From the NCBI RefSeq assembly GCF_015291645.1, contig NZ_CP030055.1, forward strand, positions 1,984,001 through 2,048,000: DNA of 64,000 bases, in the 5' to 3' direction. A program made the position numbers and the translations under genes. The notes beneath the pieces are model-generated. The model ran no database searches and was not told where the DNA came from. It saw only the letters and a list, made by a program, of their open reading frames with translations. This stretch comes from Bradyrhizobium sp. CCBAU 53340 (GTDB lineage Bacteria; Pseudomonadota; Alphaproteobacteria; Rhizobiales; Xanthobacteraceae). Shown in pieces: positions 1-10,595 of this stretch (positions within the stretch are counted from its first letter, which is position 1; each line of letters opens with the position of its first letter).

Positions 1-1
1 C

Positions 2-139
2 GAGAACCTCGCCATCCTGCGCAGACTCGCGCTCAACATCCTTCGATCTTGTCCTGGTCCCACCTCCATACGCCGGAAAATCAAGCGCGCCGGCTGGGAC
101 GACACCTTCCTCCTCGCCCTGTTCGGCCATATGCGATAG
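2..139 (+). pseudogene. ISAs1-family transposase, C-terminal part (cut by window edge)
   Basis: The 45 codons before the TAG at 137-139 read as a transposase C-terminus: they begin ENLAILRRLALNILR and contain KRAGWDDTFLLALF. This pattern (ENLA-LRR-ALN-L followed by a K-AGWDD-YLL tail) is typical of the ISAs1 family of DDE transposases. The 5' part lies outside the window, so I cannot tell whether the gene is intact. The bases just after the stop (140-144, ccctg) could be the end of a terminal inverted repeat, since ISAs1 genes commonly run into the right-hand repeat. No second copy or target duplication is visible. Confidence 0.7.
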
Positions 140-183
140 CCCTGCCCCTCCAGGGGAGGGTGGGAACAGCCCGTCGCTGCGCC

Positions 184-1494
184 CTACGCCCCGTAGGTCG
201 AGCCCTTCGGCAGCGGAAACACAGGGTCTTGTGTCCTGATATTGGTCGGCCACACCACCGAGATGTGCTCACCGGCGTTCTGCATCACCACCGGCGTCGA
301 ACGTTCGTTCTGGCCGGAGAGCGGTGTGCCCGGCGGGAAGAATTTCACGCCGTAGCCCTGGATGGTGCCGCCGGGCGGGATGTCGACGTCGAGCGCGGCC
401 TTGCGAATGGCGTCCGGCTCGAAGCTGCCGTATTTCTCCTTGGCCACCGGCAGCACGTTGTCGAGCAACACCCAGGTCTGGTTGAACCCCATCGAGCAGT
501 GCGGCGGCACGTCGGTGGCGCCGGTCTTGGCCTGGTAGCGCGTCACCATGGTCTTGATCAGATCGCCCATGCCGGGCGCAAGCTTCGACGGGTCGAGCAA
601 TTGCGCCGGCACCGGATCGATGTTGCAGAAATTGTCGATGTCGGCGCCGAAGGTCGCGCGCAGCTTGTCGAGCTGGCTGTAGCCGGCGCCGGCCCCGAAC
701 AGCATCTTGAACCGAAGGCCGCTCTCGCGCGCCTGGCGCAGGAACAGCGTGATGTCGGGGTTGTAGCCGGCATGCGAGATCACATCGACCTTGGCGCGCT
801 TGAGCTTGGTCACGAGCACCGAGAGATCGGGCGCGGAGGCCGAATAGCCCTCGCGCAGCACCACCTGGATGCCGGCCTCCTTGGCATAGGCTTCGTCGGC
901 CGCGGCGACGCCGACGCCGTAGGGGCCGTCCTCATGGATCAGTGCGACCTTGATGTCCTTCGGCTCCATGCCGAGCTTGGCCTTGGCGTGCTCGGTGAGG
1001 AAGCCGGCAAATGCCTGGCCGTACTGGTCGGAATGGATCTGCGCGCGAAACACATATTGCAGGTTCTTGTCCTTGAACACGGCGGTCGACACCGCGGTCG
1101 TGATCCAGAGGATCTTCTTCTGCTGCTCGACCTTGGCCGCCATCGGCACCGCATGCGCGCTGGAATAGACGCCGTTGATGATGTCGATCTTCTCCTGGCT
1201 GATCAGGCGCTCGGCCTCGTTGATGGCGACGTCGGCCTTGCTCTGGGAATCGGCAGCGACAGGCACGATCTTGGTCTTGCCGCCGATGCCGCCCTTCTCG
1301 TTGACGAGATCGATGGCAATCTGCGCGCCGACCGAGGAGGCGACCGAGCCGCCAGCGGCGAAGGGTCCGGTGAGATCGTAGATCAGGCCGATGCGCAAAT
1401 TCTCGGCTTGCGCCTGGGCTCTCGTCCAATCGAGGCTGAGTGTGGCGGCGGCAGCCGCCGTACCCTTCAGCAGCTGCCTGCGTGAAGTCGGCAT
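184..1494 (-). CDS. ABC transporter substrate-binding protein, branched-chain amino acid/amide type
   Basis: A 436-residue periplasmic binding protein of the Leu/Ile/Val-receptor (Peripla_BP_6) family. The N-terminus carries SRRQLLKG followed by an Ala-rich stretch ending near AQAQA, resembling a Tat-type signal peptide. The mature part opens with LRIGLIYDLTGPFAAGG, the usual first strand of type I binding proteins, and contains AIDLVNEKGGIGGK. The start codon at 1494 has a strong upstream GAGGGAGG ribosome site. No permease or ATPase gene lies beside it, so it is an orphan receptor whose membrane partner must be elsewhere. The ligand cannot be read from sequence; amides, aromatic acids and amino acids are all possible. 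Confidence 0.9.
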   Translation of the reverse strand: MPTSRRQLLKGTAAAAATLSLDWTRAQAQAENLRIGLIYDLTGPFAAGGSVASSVGAQIAIDLVNEKGGIGGKTKIVPVAADSQSKADVAINEAERLISQEKIDIINGVYSSAHAVPMAAKVEQQKKILWITTAVSTAVFKDKNLQYVFRAQIHSDQYGQAFAGFLTEHAKAKLGMEPKDIKVALIHEDGPYGVGVAAADEAYAKEAGIQVVLREGYSASAPDLSVLVTKLKRAKVDVISHAGYNPDITLFLRQARESGLRFKMLFGAGAGYSQLDKLRATFGADIDNFCNIDPVPAQLLDPSKLAPGMGDLIKTMVTRYQAKTGATDVPPHCSMGFNQTWVLLDNVLPVAKEKYGSFEPDAIRKAALDVDIPPGGTIQGYGVKFFPPGTPLSGQNERSTPVVMQNAGEHISVVWPTNIRTQDPVFPLPKGSTYGA

Positions 1495-1937
1495 CCTATC
1501 CCTCCCTCAAAGCCGTTATGTCCGACTGGTTTTATATTTTTCCGCAAGTATTTGGAGCGCGTGGACGAAAGTCAACATGCGCCGCACTAGGCAATTCGGA
1601 TGCCCGGTCGCTTCGGCATTTTTCCCTGAGTCTCATTCTTTTTGCGCGGTGCCGTCCTTTGGTTCGCAATCATTCGATGGCTGCATCAGGATGGAGGCGA
1701 ACATCTGCTTGTCACGCGTGTATTTTCAGCTTCGTCGCGACGCCACATCGTCTCCCGCAGATGTGATTGCGCGGCTCCACGCGTTCGCGGCAAGGCAGGG
1801 CCCGTGAGCGGCATTCGGCTTGTGCGCCTCGGAGGTTGCGTGTCATCCTAGCCGGGCAAACTGCACGGGAAGCCCAATTCCCGGCTTGGCCATCGCGCCA
1901 CGTTAGGGTGGAACACAAAAGCTTAGGGAGAAGAGAA
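1495..1937. other. Intergenic region between divergent binding-protein genes
   Basis: These 443 bases separate two divergently transcribed transport genes and should carry both promoters. I see no convincing conserved ORF, RNA gene or palindromic operator. Open frames crossing it have no recognisable protein features. Confidence 0.5.
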
Positions 1938-3068
1938 ATGGTGTGGACGCTTCGTTGTGCGGGGCTGGCTTGCGCTGGCCTGTTGCTGTCCGCGGTCAGT
2001 GCCTTGGCAGGGCCCAAGGTCGTGTCCGGGCCGGGCGCCGATCCCGCATGTTTCAAGCCCTGGTCTGCTCAAACCAAGTTCTTCCAGTGGGCCAAGAAGC
2101 CCGGCCCCTACAAGATCGCCCTCGTCAACGGCTTCGTCGGCAATACCTGGCGCATCCAGATGGTGAAGACCGCAAAGGCCTTTGCCGCGCAGCCGGGCAT
2201 CAAGGAGAACATCAACGAGTTCAAGGTCGTTTCGACCGGCACCGATGTTGCAGCGCAACTCGGCGCGATGGAGGACTTCATCAATCAAGGCTTTGACGCC
2301 ATCGTCACCATCGCGGTGGCCCCTGATGGCTTCGACCGTATCATCCGCCTCGCCGACAAGAACAACGTGGTCGTGGTGCCCTTCGACAACGTCCTCGACA
2401 CCGACAAGGTGATGATGGTCAACGAGGACCAGAAGGAAATGGGCCGCATGTCGGCGAAGTGGCTGATGGATGAGAGCGGCAAGAAGAGCGGCGACATCCT
2501 CGAGGTCCGCGGCCTGCCGGGCAATTCGGTCGACCGTGACCGCCATCTCGGCTTCCGCGAGGTCATGGAAGCGCCGGGCAACAGCTTCAAGATCACCGAA
2601 GTGGTCGGCAATTGGGACACCGGCACCTCGCAGAAGGTGACGGCGGATGCGCTCGCCGTGCACGGCCATTTCGACGGCGTGTTCACGCAAGGCGGCTCCG
2701 ACGGCACCGTGCAGGCGATGATGGCGGCCAAGCACCCGTTCGTGCCGATGTCAGGCGAGGGCGAGAACGAGTACCGCAAGCAGATCGCCGATCACGCCAA
2801 GGACGGGCTCAAGGGCATGTCCTACGGCCAGTCCCCGGCGCTGGTCGCCATCGCCACCAAGGCGGCGATCTCGGCGCTGCAGGGCAACGTGATGCCGCAG
2901 CTGATCTCGATCCCGATCCCGGTTGCGACCTACAAGGATTTGAAGCCCGGCACCAATTACTGGCCGGACCTCAACGCAAACTTCTTCGCGCCGAACCAGT
3001 TCACGCCCTGCGGCGTCAACTTCACGGCGCCGGAGATCATGTCGCAGAGCGAAAAGAACACCCAGTGA
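1938..3068 (+). CDS. Sugar ABC transporter substrate-binding protein (ribose/Peripla_BP_4 type)
   Basis: A 376-residue periplasmic sugar receptor and first gene of a four-gene sugar ABC operon. I place the start at the ATG at 1938 rather than at an upstream in-frame ATG, because TTAGGGAGAAGAG sits just before it and residues 1-24 then form a clean signal peptide ending in SALA. The mature protein contains YKIALVNGFVGNTWRIQM, TDVAAQLGAMEDFINQGFDAI and a C-terminal sugar-receptor lobe. The reading frame closes 64 bases before the ATPase start, and ATPase and two permeases follow. The sugar is unknown; ribose, rhizopine or polyol are typical for this family. Confidence 0.9.
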   Translation: MVWTLRCAGLACAGLLLSAVSALAGPKVVSGPGADPACFKPWSAQTKFFQWAKKPGPYKIALVNGFVGNTWRIQMVKTAKAFAAQPGIKENINEFKVVSTGTDVAAQLGAMEDFINQGFDAIVTIAVAPDGFDRIIRLADKNNVVVVPFDNVLDTDKVMMVNEDQKEMGRMSAKWLMDESGKKSGDILEVRGLPGNSVDRDRHLGFREVMEAPGNSFKITEVVGNWDTGTSQKVTADALAVHGHFDGVFTQGGSDGTVQAMMAAKHPFVPMSGEGENEYRKQIADHAKDGLKGMSYGQSPALVAIATKAAISALQGNVMPQLISIPIPVATYKDLKPGTNYWPDLNANFFAPNQFTPCGVNFTAPEIMSQSEKNTQ

Positions 3069-3132
3069 GCCTACTGGAGACGTTACGGTTGCGGCCCGGC
3101 CTTTGCCGGGCCGCCGCTGCGTGAGCCCCGAC

Positions 3133-4672
<1,540 letters not shown>

Positions 4673-4680
<8 letters not shown>

Positions 4681-5785
4681 CGATATCGTCATCAGGGTCC
4701 GCCAGAACGTCGGCATCGTCACCGCCGTCCTGTTGTTCTCCATTCTTTATCTGCTCTACAATTTTGCGCATCCCAAGGGCTTTTCTTCGGCGGTTCTGGT
4801 GCAGAATGGCGACGAGATCTTCGCGCTTGCCATGCTGGCGATGGCCCAGACCGTGCCGGTGCTGGCGTCGGGACTGGATCTCTCCGTGGGCGCGGTCATG
4901 ACCATGGTGGGCTGTTTCGCAAGCTATTTGCTCACGGGGGCGCCGGACGGCACGCCGCTGCATCTCGACATCTTCGGCCTGCAGCTCGGCCTCGGCACCT
5001 TTCCCGGCGGGGTGAGCGGCATCCTGCTCGGCATCGTCGTGTGCCTTGCGACCGGCGCGCTGGCCGGCTTCATCAACGGCTGCGTCGTCGTCTATGGACG
5101 CATACAGCCGATCATCGCGACGCTCGCGACCGGCGCGGTCTATATCGGAATCGCGCTGTTCCTGCGGCCGACGCCGGGCGGCAAGATCGACGAGGATCTC
5201 AACTGGGCGATGACCAACTCGCTCGGCGATTTCGCCTCCACCGTTCACATTTTTGACGACGGCGCCGCGAGCTGGTTTGCGCCGGTGGCCTGGATTCCGG
5301 TGCCGTTCGTGCTGCTGATCCTGATCGCACTTCTGGTCTGGGTGCCGTTCCGCCGCTCCGTGCTCGGCCGCGCCGTCTATGCGGTCGGCTCGGCCGAGGG
5401 CGCCGCCTACATGTCCGGCCTGCCGATCGACCGCGCCAAGATCGCGGCCTTCACGCTCGCCGGCTTCTTTGCCGGCTGCGGCGGCCTGTTTCTCGCAATC
5501 CAGACGTCATCAGGCAATGCCGACATCCCGCAGGCCGGCGCCTACACGCTGAATTCGATCGCCTCCGTCGTGATCGGCGGCACGTCGCTGCTCGGGGGCA
5601 CCGGCAGCGCGATCGGCTCGATCTTCGGAGCCATGGTGCTGCGTGTCATCTCGTTCTTCTTCCGCATCTTCGATATCGCGCCGCTGCTGCAGCCGCTGTT
5701 CGAGGGCCTGATCCTGCTCGCGGCCGTCAGCATCGGCGCGCTCGGCGTGCTGCGCGTCAAGAATACGCTGGAGCTGTTTCGATGA
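4673..5785 (+). CDS. Sugar ABC transporter permease (BPD_transp_2)
   Basis: A 370-residue inner-membrane permease of the ribose/xylose family with about eight to ten hydrophobic segments. It contains QTVPVLASGLDLSVGAVM, the conserved substrate-path region of RbsC-type proteins, and the coupling-loop sequence VYAVGSAEGAAYMSGLP contacting the ATPase. It starts inside the last codons of the ATPase gene, and its own stop overlaps the second permease (ATGA at 5782). It very likely forms a heterodimer with that protein. Confidence 0.92.
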
Positions 5786-6741
5786 CGACTGCGTCCCTCG
5801 GGCTCTCCCGCGACGACCGCCCGATCCTGATCGCGGCCCTGTTCATCCTCGTCATCCTGGTCGCCGGCACGGTCTATACCTTTGCTCGCTTCGGCAGCGC
5901 GCCTTTGTTGTCGCCGACCTATTTGCTGCAGCAGCTCCAGATCGGCGCCTTCCTCGGCATCGTCGCCGCCGGGATGATGATGGTAATCCTGATCGCGCAG
6001 ATCGACCTGTCGGTGCCGTGGACGCTCGCCGCCGCTGCCATGATGGCGACCTCGATCGGCGGGCCGCTCGCGATTCCGGTCGGGCTCGGCGTTGGGCTCG
6101 TGGTCGGTCTCATCAACGGCATCGGGGTTGCTTACTTGCGCGTGCCTTCGATGATCTTCACCCTCGGCGTCAACGCGGTGATGCGCGGCCTGATGGTGGC
6201 GCATACCGGCGGCTACGCCCCGCAGACGGCCGCCACCGACCTGATGCGAATGCTCGCCGGTGATCGCACGCTCGGCATCCCCAATGCGCTGTTCGTCTGG
6301 GCCGCGGTGTCGGTGCTCGTCGCGATCATCCTCCAGCGCACCGCGCTCGGCCGTTACGTCTACGCCATCGGCAACAAGGAGGCGGCCGCGTATCTCGCCG
6401 GCGTCGACACCCGGCGCATCACCGTGATCTGCTTCGTGCTCTGCGGCCTCGCTGCAGCGCTCGCCGGCGTCCTGCTCGCCGGCTATTCCACCAAGGCCTA
6501 TCAGGGCATGGGAGATGCCTATCTGCTGCCGTCGATCGCGGCGGTGGTGATCGGCGGCACCAACATCCTCGGCGGCCGCGGCCGCTATCTCGGCACCCTG
6601 ATCGGTGTCGTCCTGATCGTGCTGCTCAACAGCGTGCTGTCGATCATGGACATGCCCGAGGCCGGCCGCCAGGTGATCTACGGCCTCGTCATCATCTTCA
6701 TGCTGCTGGTCTACGGCCGCGGTGAGCGTGTCACGAGCTAA
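5782..6741 (+). CDS. Sugar ABC transporter permease, second subunit (BPD_transp_2)
   Basis: A 319-residue RbsC-type permease, last gene of the sugar ABC operon. It has the conserved MMVILIAQIDLSVPWTLA segment and the coupling loop GRYVYAIGNKEAAAYLAG. Two non-identical permeases next to one duplicated ATPase and one receptor make a complete transporter. Its stop codon overlaps by four bases the stop of the convergent SMP-30 gene, so there is no room for a conventional intergenic terminator. Confidence 0.92.
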   Translation: MTTASLGLSRDDRPILIAALFILVILVAGTVYTFARFGSAPLLSPTYLLQQLQIGAFLGIVAAGMMMVILIAQIDLSVPWTLAAAAMMATSIGGPLAIPVGLGVGLVVGLINGIGVAYLRVPSMIFTLGVNAVMRGLMVAHTGGYAPQTAATDLMRMLAGDRTLGIPNALFVWAAVSVLVAIILQRTALGRYVYAIGNKEAAAYLAGVDTRRITVICFVLCGLAAALAGVLLAGYSTKAYQGMGDAYLLPSIAAVVIGGTNILGGRGRYLGTLIGVVLIVLLNSVLSIMDMPEAGRQVIYGLVIIFMLLVYGRGERVTS

Positions 6742-7637
6742 ACCGCCGCGCGCGTGTTGAGGTAGATCGAATACAGCGAGGTCTGTCCGCAGATATAGAG
6801 GCGGTTGCGGCGCGGGCCGCCGAAGCAGACATTGGCGACGATCTCGCCGATCGGGACCGTGCCGATGTGGGCGCCGTCAGGGGCGTAGCAGAACACGCTG
6901 CGGCCCGCCGAGGTCCAGATGTTGCCATGGATGTCGACGCGGAAACCGTCATAGAGCCCGTCCGGGCAGGTCGCGAACAGCGAGACTTCTCCGAGCGTCT
7001 GTCCCTTGACCTGATAGGACCAGATCGTTGGCGGCAGCCCGCGGACATGGGTCGCGCCGGTGTCGGCGACATAGAGCCTGGTTTCGTCGGGCGAGAAGGC
7101 CAGTCCATTCGGCTGCACCCGGTCGGACACGACGCGGGTGATCGCCTTGGTGCTGCCGTCGATCCGGTAGACGTTGGAGGCGCCGATCTCGGACGGGCTT
7201 TGCTGCCCCTCATAGTCGCTGTCGATGCCGTAGGTCGGATCGGAGAACCAGATCGAATCGTCAGATTTGACGACGACATCGTTGGGCGAATTCAGCCGGC
7301 GGCCTTCGAATGCGTCGGCCAGCACGGTGATCGAGCCGTCGTGCTCGGTCCGGGTGACGCGCCGCATGAAATGCTCGCAAGTGACCAGCCGGCCCTGGCG
7401 GTCGGTCGTGTTGCCGTTGGAATTGAAGCTCGGAGAGCGGAACACCGACACCGATCCGTCGGTCTCGTCAAAGCGCATCATCCGGTTGTTCGGAATGTCG
7501 GACCAGATCAGGTAGCGCCCGGCCGGAAAATAGGCGGGCCCTTCGGCCCAACGGCAACCGCTGGTGAGTTTCTCGAGATTGACGTGGCCGATGACCAGCC
7601 GATCGAAGCGAGGATCGTGGGCGACATAGGGGAGCAT
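6738..7637 (-). CDS. SMP-30/gluconolactonase/LRE family protein
   Basis: A 299-residue six-bladed beta-propeller enzyme of the SMP-30 family, whose known members hydrolyse sugar lactones with one divalent metal. Visible family motifs are EGPAYFPAGRYLIWSDIPNN (metal-ligand Glu), NSPNDVVVKSDDSIWFSDP (metal-ligand Asn) and SPDETRLYVADTGA (catalytic Asp). The start is ATG 7637, preceded by a near-perfect AGGAGGA, not the upstream alternative near 7757. No signal peptide is evident, so it should be cytoplasmic. It is convergent with the sugar ABC operon, which fits lactone hydrolysis after sugar oxidation. A Tat-exported paralogue lies at 18191-19393. Confidence 0.88.
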   Translation of the reverse strand: MLPYVAHDPRFDRLVIGHVNLEKLTSGCRWAEGPAYFPAGRYLIWSDIPNNRMMRFDETDGSVSVFRSPSFNSNGNTTDRQGRLVTCEHFMRRVTRTEHDGSITVLADAFEGRRLNSPNDVVVKSDDSIWFSDPTYGIDSDYEGQQSPSEIGASNVYRIDGSTKAITRVVSDRVQPNGLAFSPDETRLYVADTGATHVRGLPPTIWSYQVKGQTLGEVSLFATCPDGLYDGFRVDIHGNIWTSAGRSVFCYAPDGAHIGTVPIGEIVANVCFGGPRRNRLYICGQTSLYSIYLNTRAAV

Positions 7638-7753
7638 GCGTCCTCCTTGATGAGCCGCAGATTCTTGAGGGGGCCTGCGTGCTCGCCCTACTTTGATCGA
7701 CCCTGCCGAATTTGCAAGCGTGCTCCGTTCAAGGACGCATCGAACCGGGAACG

Positions 7754-7810
7754 ACAATACCCGGGACGTCCAGCGCGAAGACGCGCTTCGCGCTTTGGTC
7801 CGGGCATTGT
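7754..7810. repeat. Imperfect hairpin, possible REP-like intergenic repeat
   Basis: Outer arms ACAAT (7754) and ATTGT (ending 7810) and inner arms CCCGGGAC and GTCCGGGC enclose a second inverted repeat, AGCGCGAAG/CTTCGCGCT. The nested structure lies between the start of the SMP-30 gene and the end of the binding-protein gene. It may be a dispersed Bradyrhizobium-type repeat or a terminator-like structure for the minus-strand operon, but no T-run follows on that strand. Confidence 0.45.
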
Positions 7811-7838
7811 GCGTTTGCGGAGCCGCCCTTCCGATAGA

Positions 7839-9077
7839 CTACTGCGACAGCTTCACGAAGTTCGGAAACTTCAGCTTGCCTTCGGCGATCTTCTCCGGCC
7901 AGACCACGACCTGCTTCTCGTCCTGCCACTGGAAGACGAGGCCGGTCACGAAGCCGGGTCCGGACTTGATGCCATGGGTGAACTCGTCGTCCTTGCCGTA
8001 GAACTGGATCTTGCCGATCGTGCCCTCGTAGTCGGTCTTCTCGAGTTCGGTGACCATCTTGTCGGGGTCGGTCGAGCCGGCGCGCTTGATCGCATCGGTG
8101 ATCATGTAGACCTCGTCATAGGCGGTGTAGCCGGTATAGGCCGGCGGCGCACCGAATTTGGCCTTGAAGGCGGCGGCGAACGGCTTTGTCTTCGAGGTCA
8201 CCGCGACGTCGGGCGTCGCGACGGCGAGCGACGGGATGCCGTCGGCGGCACCGTTGGTGTCCTTCCAGAAGGTCGGGCTCAGCGCCTGCGCGCTGATGCC
8301 GAACATCGGCACCGGCACCTGCTGGTTCTTCCACTGCACGGTCGGCTGCACGCCGACATGGGAGATGCCGGTAACGATCACGTCGGGCTTCTTGGCCTCG
8401 ATGTTGTTGAAGATCGGCGTGAAGTCGGTGGTGTCAGGCGAGAAGCGGACGTGCTCGACGACCTTCAGGCCCGCCTTGGGCAGGCAGGCTTCGTAGCCGA
8501 CGTCGAGCGGCTTGGTCCAGGCAGCGTCCTCGCTCATGATCGCGACGGTCTTCATGTGCATCTTGTCGACCAGCAGATCCTTGGCAGCGTCGCAGACGAG
8601 CTGCGCCTGCGCGGCCGAGGTCAGGTAGCCGTGGAACGTGTACTTGTTCTTCTCATAGTCGTTGTGGATCGCCTTGGTGATCTCGTTCGACGCGGCGCCC
8701 GGGGTGATCAGCGGCATCTTCAGCCGCGCCGCCCAGGGCTCGAGCGCCAGCACGACCTCGCTGATATAGCTAGCGATCACCGCGGAGACCTTGTCCTCGC
8801 TCACCGCGCGCTGGAACGCGCGCACGGAATCGGCCGAGGAGCTCTTGTTGTCATAGGTGACGATCTCGACCTTGCGGCCGAGGATGCCGCCCTTGGCGTT
8901 GATCTCGTCGGCGGCGATCTGCGCGCCGCCGGGCGTTGCAGCCCCCGCGATCGCCTGCACCTCGGCGATGACGCCGATCTTGATCGGGTCGTTCGACTGC
9001 GCATAGGCGGGCGCTGCGAGGCAGAGCGCCAGCGCGGAGGTGAGGAGGGCGGAGCCCAAAACCGTCGATGATCGCAT
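7839..9077 (-). CDS. Branched-chain amino acid-type ABC substrate-binding protein (operon-distal copy)
   Basis: A 412-residue Peripla_BP_6 receptor with a signal peptide ending APAYAQ (residues 1-27) and a mature start DPIKIGVIAEVQAIAG. It is the last gene of a five-gene minus-strand importer operon (receptor, LivH, LivM, LivGF fusion, this receptor). It is clearly paralogous to the first gene of the operon (12512-13756). They share blocks such as EVVLALEPWA, LLVDKMHMKT and MSEDAAWTKPLDVGYE. A typical AGGGAAACG site precedes the ATG. Two receptors feeding one transporter would broaden ligand range. Confidence 0.92.
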   Translation of the reverse strand: MRSSTVLGSALLTSALALCLAAPAYAQSNDPIKIGVIAEVQAIAGAATPGGAQIAADEINAKGGILGRKVEIVTYDNKSSSADSVRAFQRAVSEDKVSAVIASYISEVVLALEPWAARLKMPLITPGAASNEITKAIHNDYEKNKYTFHGYLTSAAQAQLVCDAAKDLLVDKMHMKTVAIMSEDAAWTKPLDVGYEACLPKAGLKVVEHVRFSPDTTDFTPIFNNIEAKKPDVIVTGISHVGVQPTVQWKNQQVPVPMFGISAQALSPTFWKDTNGAADGIPSLAVATPDVAVTSKTKPFAAAFKAKFGAPPAYTGYTAYDEVYMITDAIKRAGSTDPDKMVTELEKTDYEGTIGKIQFYGKDDEFTHGIKSGPGFVTGLVFQWQDEKQVVVWPEKIAEGKLKFPNFVKLSQ

Positions 9078-9113
9078 GGTCGTTTCCCTTTCGTTTTTTG
9101 TTGGTACGCGAAC

Positions 9114-10595
9114 TCAAAGAAAATCGGCGCCGGCCTCGCTGGCGAATCGGCCGGGATCGCCCTCCCAGACGATCCGTGCGTGCTCCAGCACATAGACGCG
9201 GTCGGCATGGGGTAGTGCGAAGGTGACGTTCTGCTCGCCGAGCAGCACCGTGATCGAGGTGGTCTGCCGCAGCTTCTCCAGCGCCTTGGAGAGCAGCTCG
9301 AGGATGACGGGGGCCAAGCCCAGTGTCGGCTCGTCCAGGATCAGGATCTGCGGCTGCATCATCAGCGCGCGGCCGATCGCCAGCATCTGCTGCTCGCCGC
9401 CTGACAGCGTTTGGGCCATCTGGCCCTGGCGCTCTTTCAGGATCGGGAACAGCTCGAACAGCCAGGCAAGTTGCGCGGCGCGCTTGTCGTCGGTCAGGTG
9501 CTGGCCGCCGAGATCGAGGTTTTCCCGCACCGTCATCTCGCCGAACAGCTCGCGCGACTCTGGGCATTGCACGAGGCCGCTGCGGGCGATCTTCGCTGGG
9601 CTCGTGCCGCGCAGCTTCTCGCCGCCGCGGATGATCTCGCCGGTGTAGGGCAGGAAGCCGGAAATGATGTTGAACAGCGTGGTCTTGCCGGCGCCGTTGA
9701 GGCCGACGATCGAGACGAACTCGCCTTCGTGGATGTGGATCGAGACGTTCTCCAGCGCCTGCGCCTTGCCGTAATGGACGCTGACATTCTCGACCTGGAG
9801 CAGCGGCACCTTGTCCTTGAAGCTGGTTTCGGGGCGCGCATGCGTCTCGATCGCGCCGCCGAGATAGACCCGCCGCACCGTCTCGTTTCGCATGACGTCA
9901 TCGGCCTTGCCGGTGACGATCTCCTCGCCGAGATACATCGCCAGCACGCGGTCGACCAGCGCGGCGACGCTCTTGACGTTGTGGTCGACCAGCATCACCG
10001 CGCGGCCCTCGTCGCGGAAGCTGCGGATCAGGTCGGAGAACACGTCGACCTCGGCGCGGGTGAGGCCGGCGAAGGGCTCGTCGACCAGCACCACTTTCGG
10101 GTCGCGCGCGATCGCTTTCGCAAGCTCGAGCCGACGCAAATCGGCGAAGGGCAGCGTCGGCGGGCGACGGTTCATCACGGAGCCCAGGCCGACGCGGTCG
10201 GCGATCCACTTGGCGCGCTCGACCAGCGCCTTGTCCGGAAACAGCATGAACAGGCTGTCCGGCAGCAGCGCCACCATGATATTCTCCAGCACCGTCTGCC
10301 GGTTCAGCGGCCGCGAGTGCTGGAACACCATGCCAAAGCCCTTGCGCGCGATCTTGTGCGCGGGAAGGCCGGCAACGTTCTCACCTTCGAAGATCACGTC
10401 GCCAGCGGTCGGGCGCTCGATGCCCATCACGCTTTTCATTGCGGTGGATTTGCCCGAGCCATTCGGCCCGATCAGGCCAAAGATCTCGCCGCTGTTGACA
10501 TCGAAGCCGAGGTTCTTCACCGCGGTCAATCCGCCAAAGCGTTTGGTGAGGCCGCGGACTTCGAGCACGGGCCGGTTTGAAAGCCTTTGATCCAT
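9114..10595 (-). CDS. Fused LivG-LivF ABC ATPase
   Basis: A 493-residue protein with two complete ABC domains that are usually separate proteins, LivG and LivF, in branched-chain amino acid importers. Domain 1 (about residues 9-250) has Walker A GPNGSGKST and Walker B VVLVDEPFAGL. Its signature position reads LPFADLRRLELAKAIA instead of the usual LSxGQQRRLEIARAL. Domain 2 (about 262-490) has GLNGAGKTT, an intact LSGGEQQMLAIGRAL and ILILDEPTLGLAP. Start and stop are tightly packed: the ATG shares a base with the stop of the LivM-type gene. The fusion is read directly; whether the odd signature still works is unknown. Confidence 0.92.
   Translation of the reverse strand: MDQRLSNRPVLEVRGLTKRFGGLTAVKNLGFDVNSGEIFGLIGPNGSGKSTAMKSVMGIERPTAGDVIFEGENVAGLPAHKIARKGFGMVFQHSRPLNRQTVLENIMVALLPDSLFMLFPDKALVERAKWIADRVGLGSVMNRRPPTLPFADLRRLELAKAIARDPKVVLVDEPFAGLTRAEVDVFSDLIRSFRDEGRAVMLVDHNVKSVAALVDRVLAMYLGEEIVTGKADDVMRNETVRRVYLGGAIETHARPETSFKDKVPLLQVENVSVHYGKAQALENVSIHIHEGEFVSIVGLNGAGKTTLFNIISGFLPYTGEIIRGGEKLRGTSPAKIARSGLVQCPESRELFGEMTVRENLDLGGQHLTDDKRAAQLAWLFELFPILKERQGQMAQTLSGGEQQMLAIGRALMMQPQILILDEPTLGLAPVILELLSKALEKLRQTTSITVLLGEQNVTFALPHADRVYVLEHARIVWEGDPGRFASEAGADFL

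Noticed and set aside
49..1485. Long plus-strand open frame over the first binding protein
   Set aside because: It is antisense to the clearly real binding-protein gene. High GC third-position bias creates such shadow frames, and its product is low-complexity Arg/Gly/Leu-rich without motifs.
6867..9071. Plus-strand 734-residue open frame across the SMP-30 gene and distal receptor
   Set aside because: It crosses two convincing minus-strand genes and encodes a repetitive Arg/Asp/Gly-rich product, so it is a shadow.
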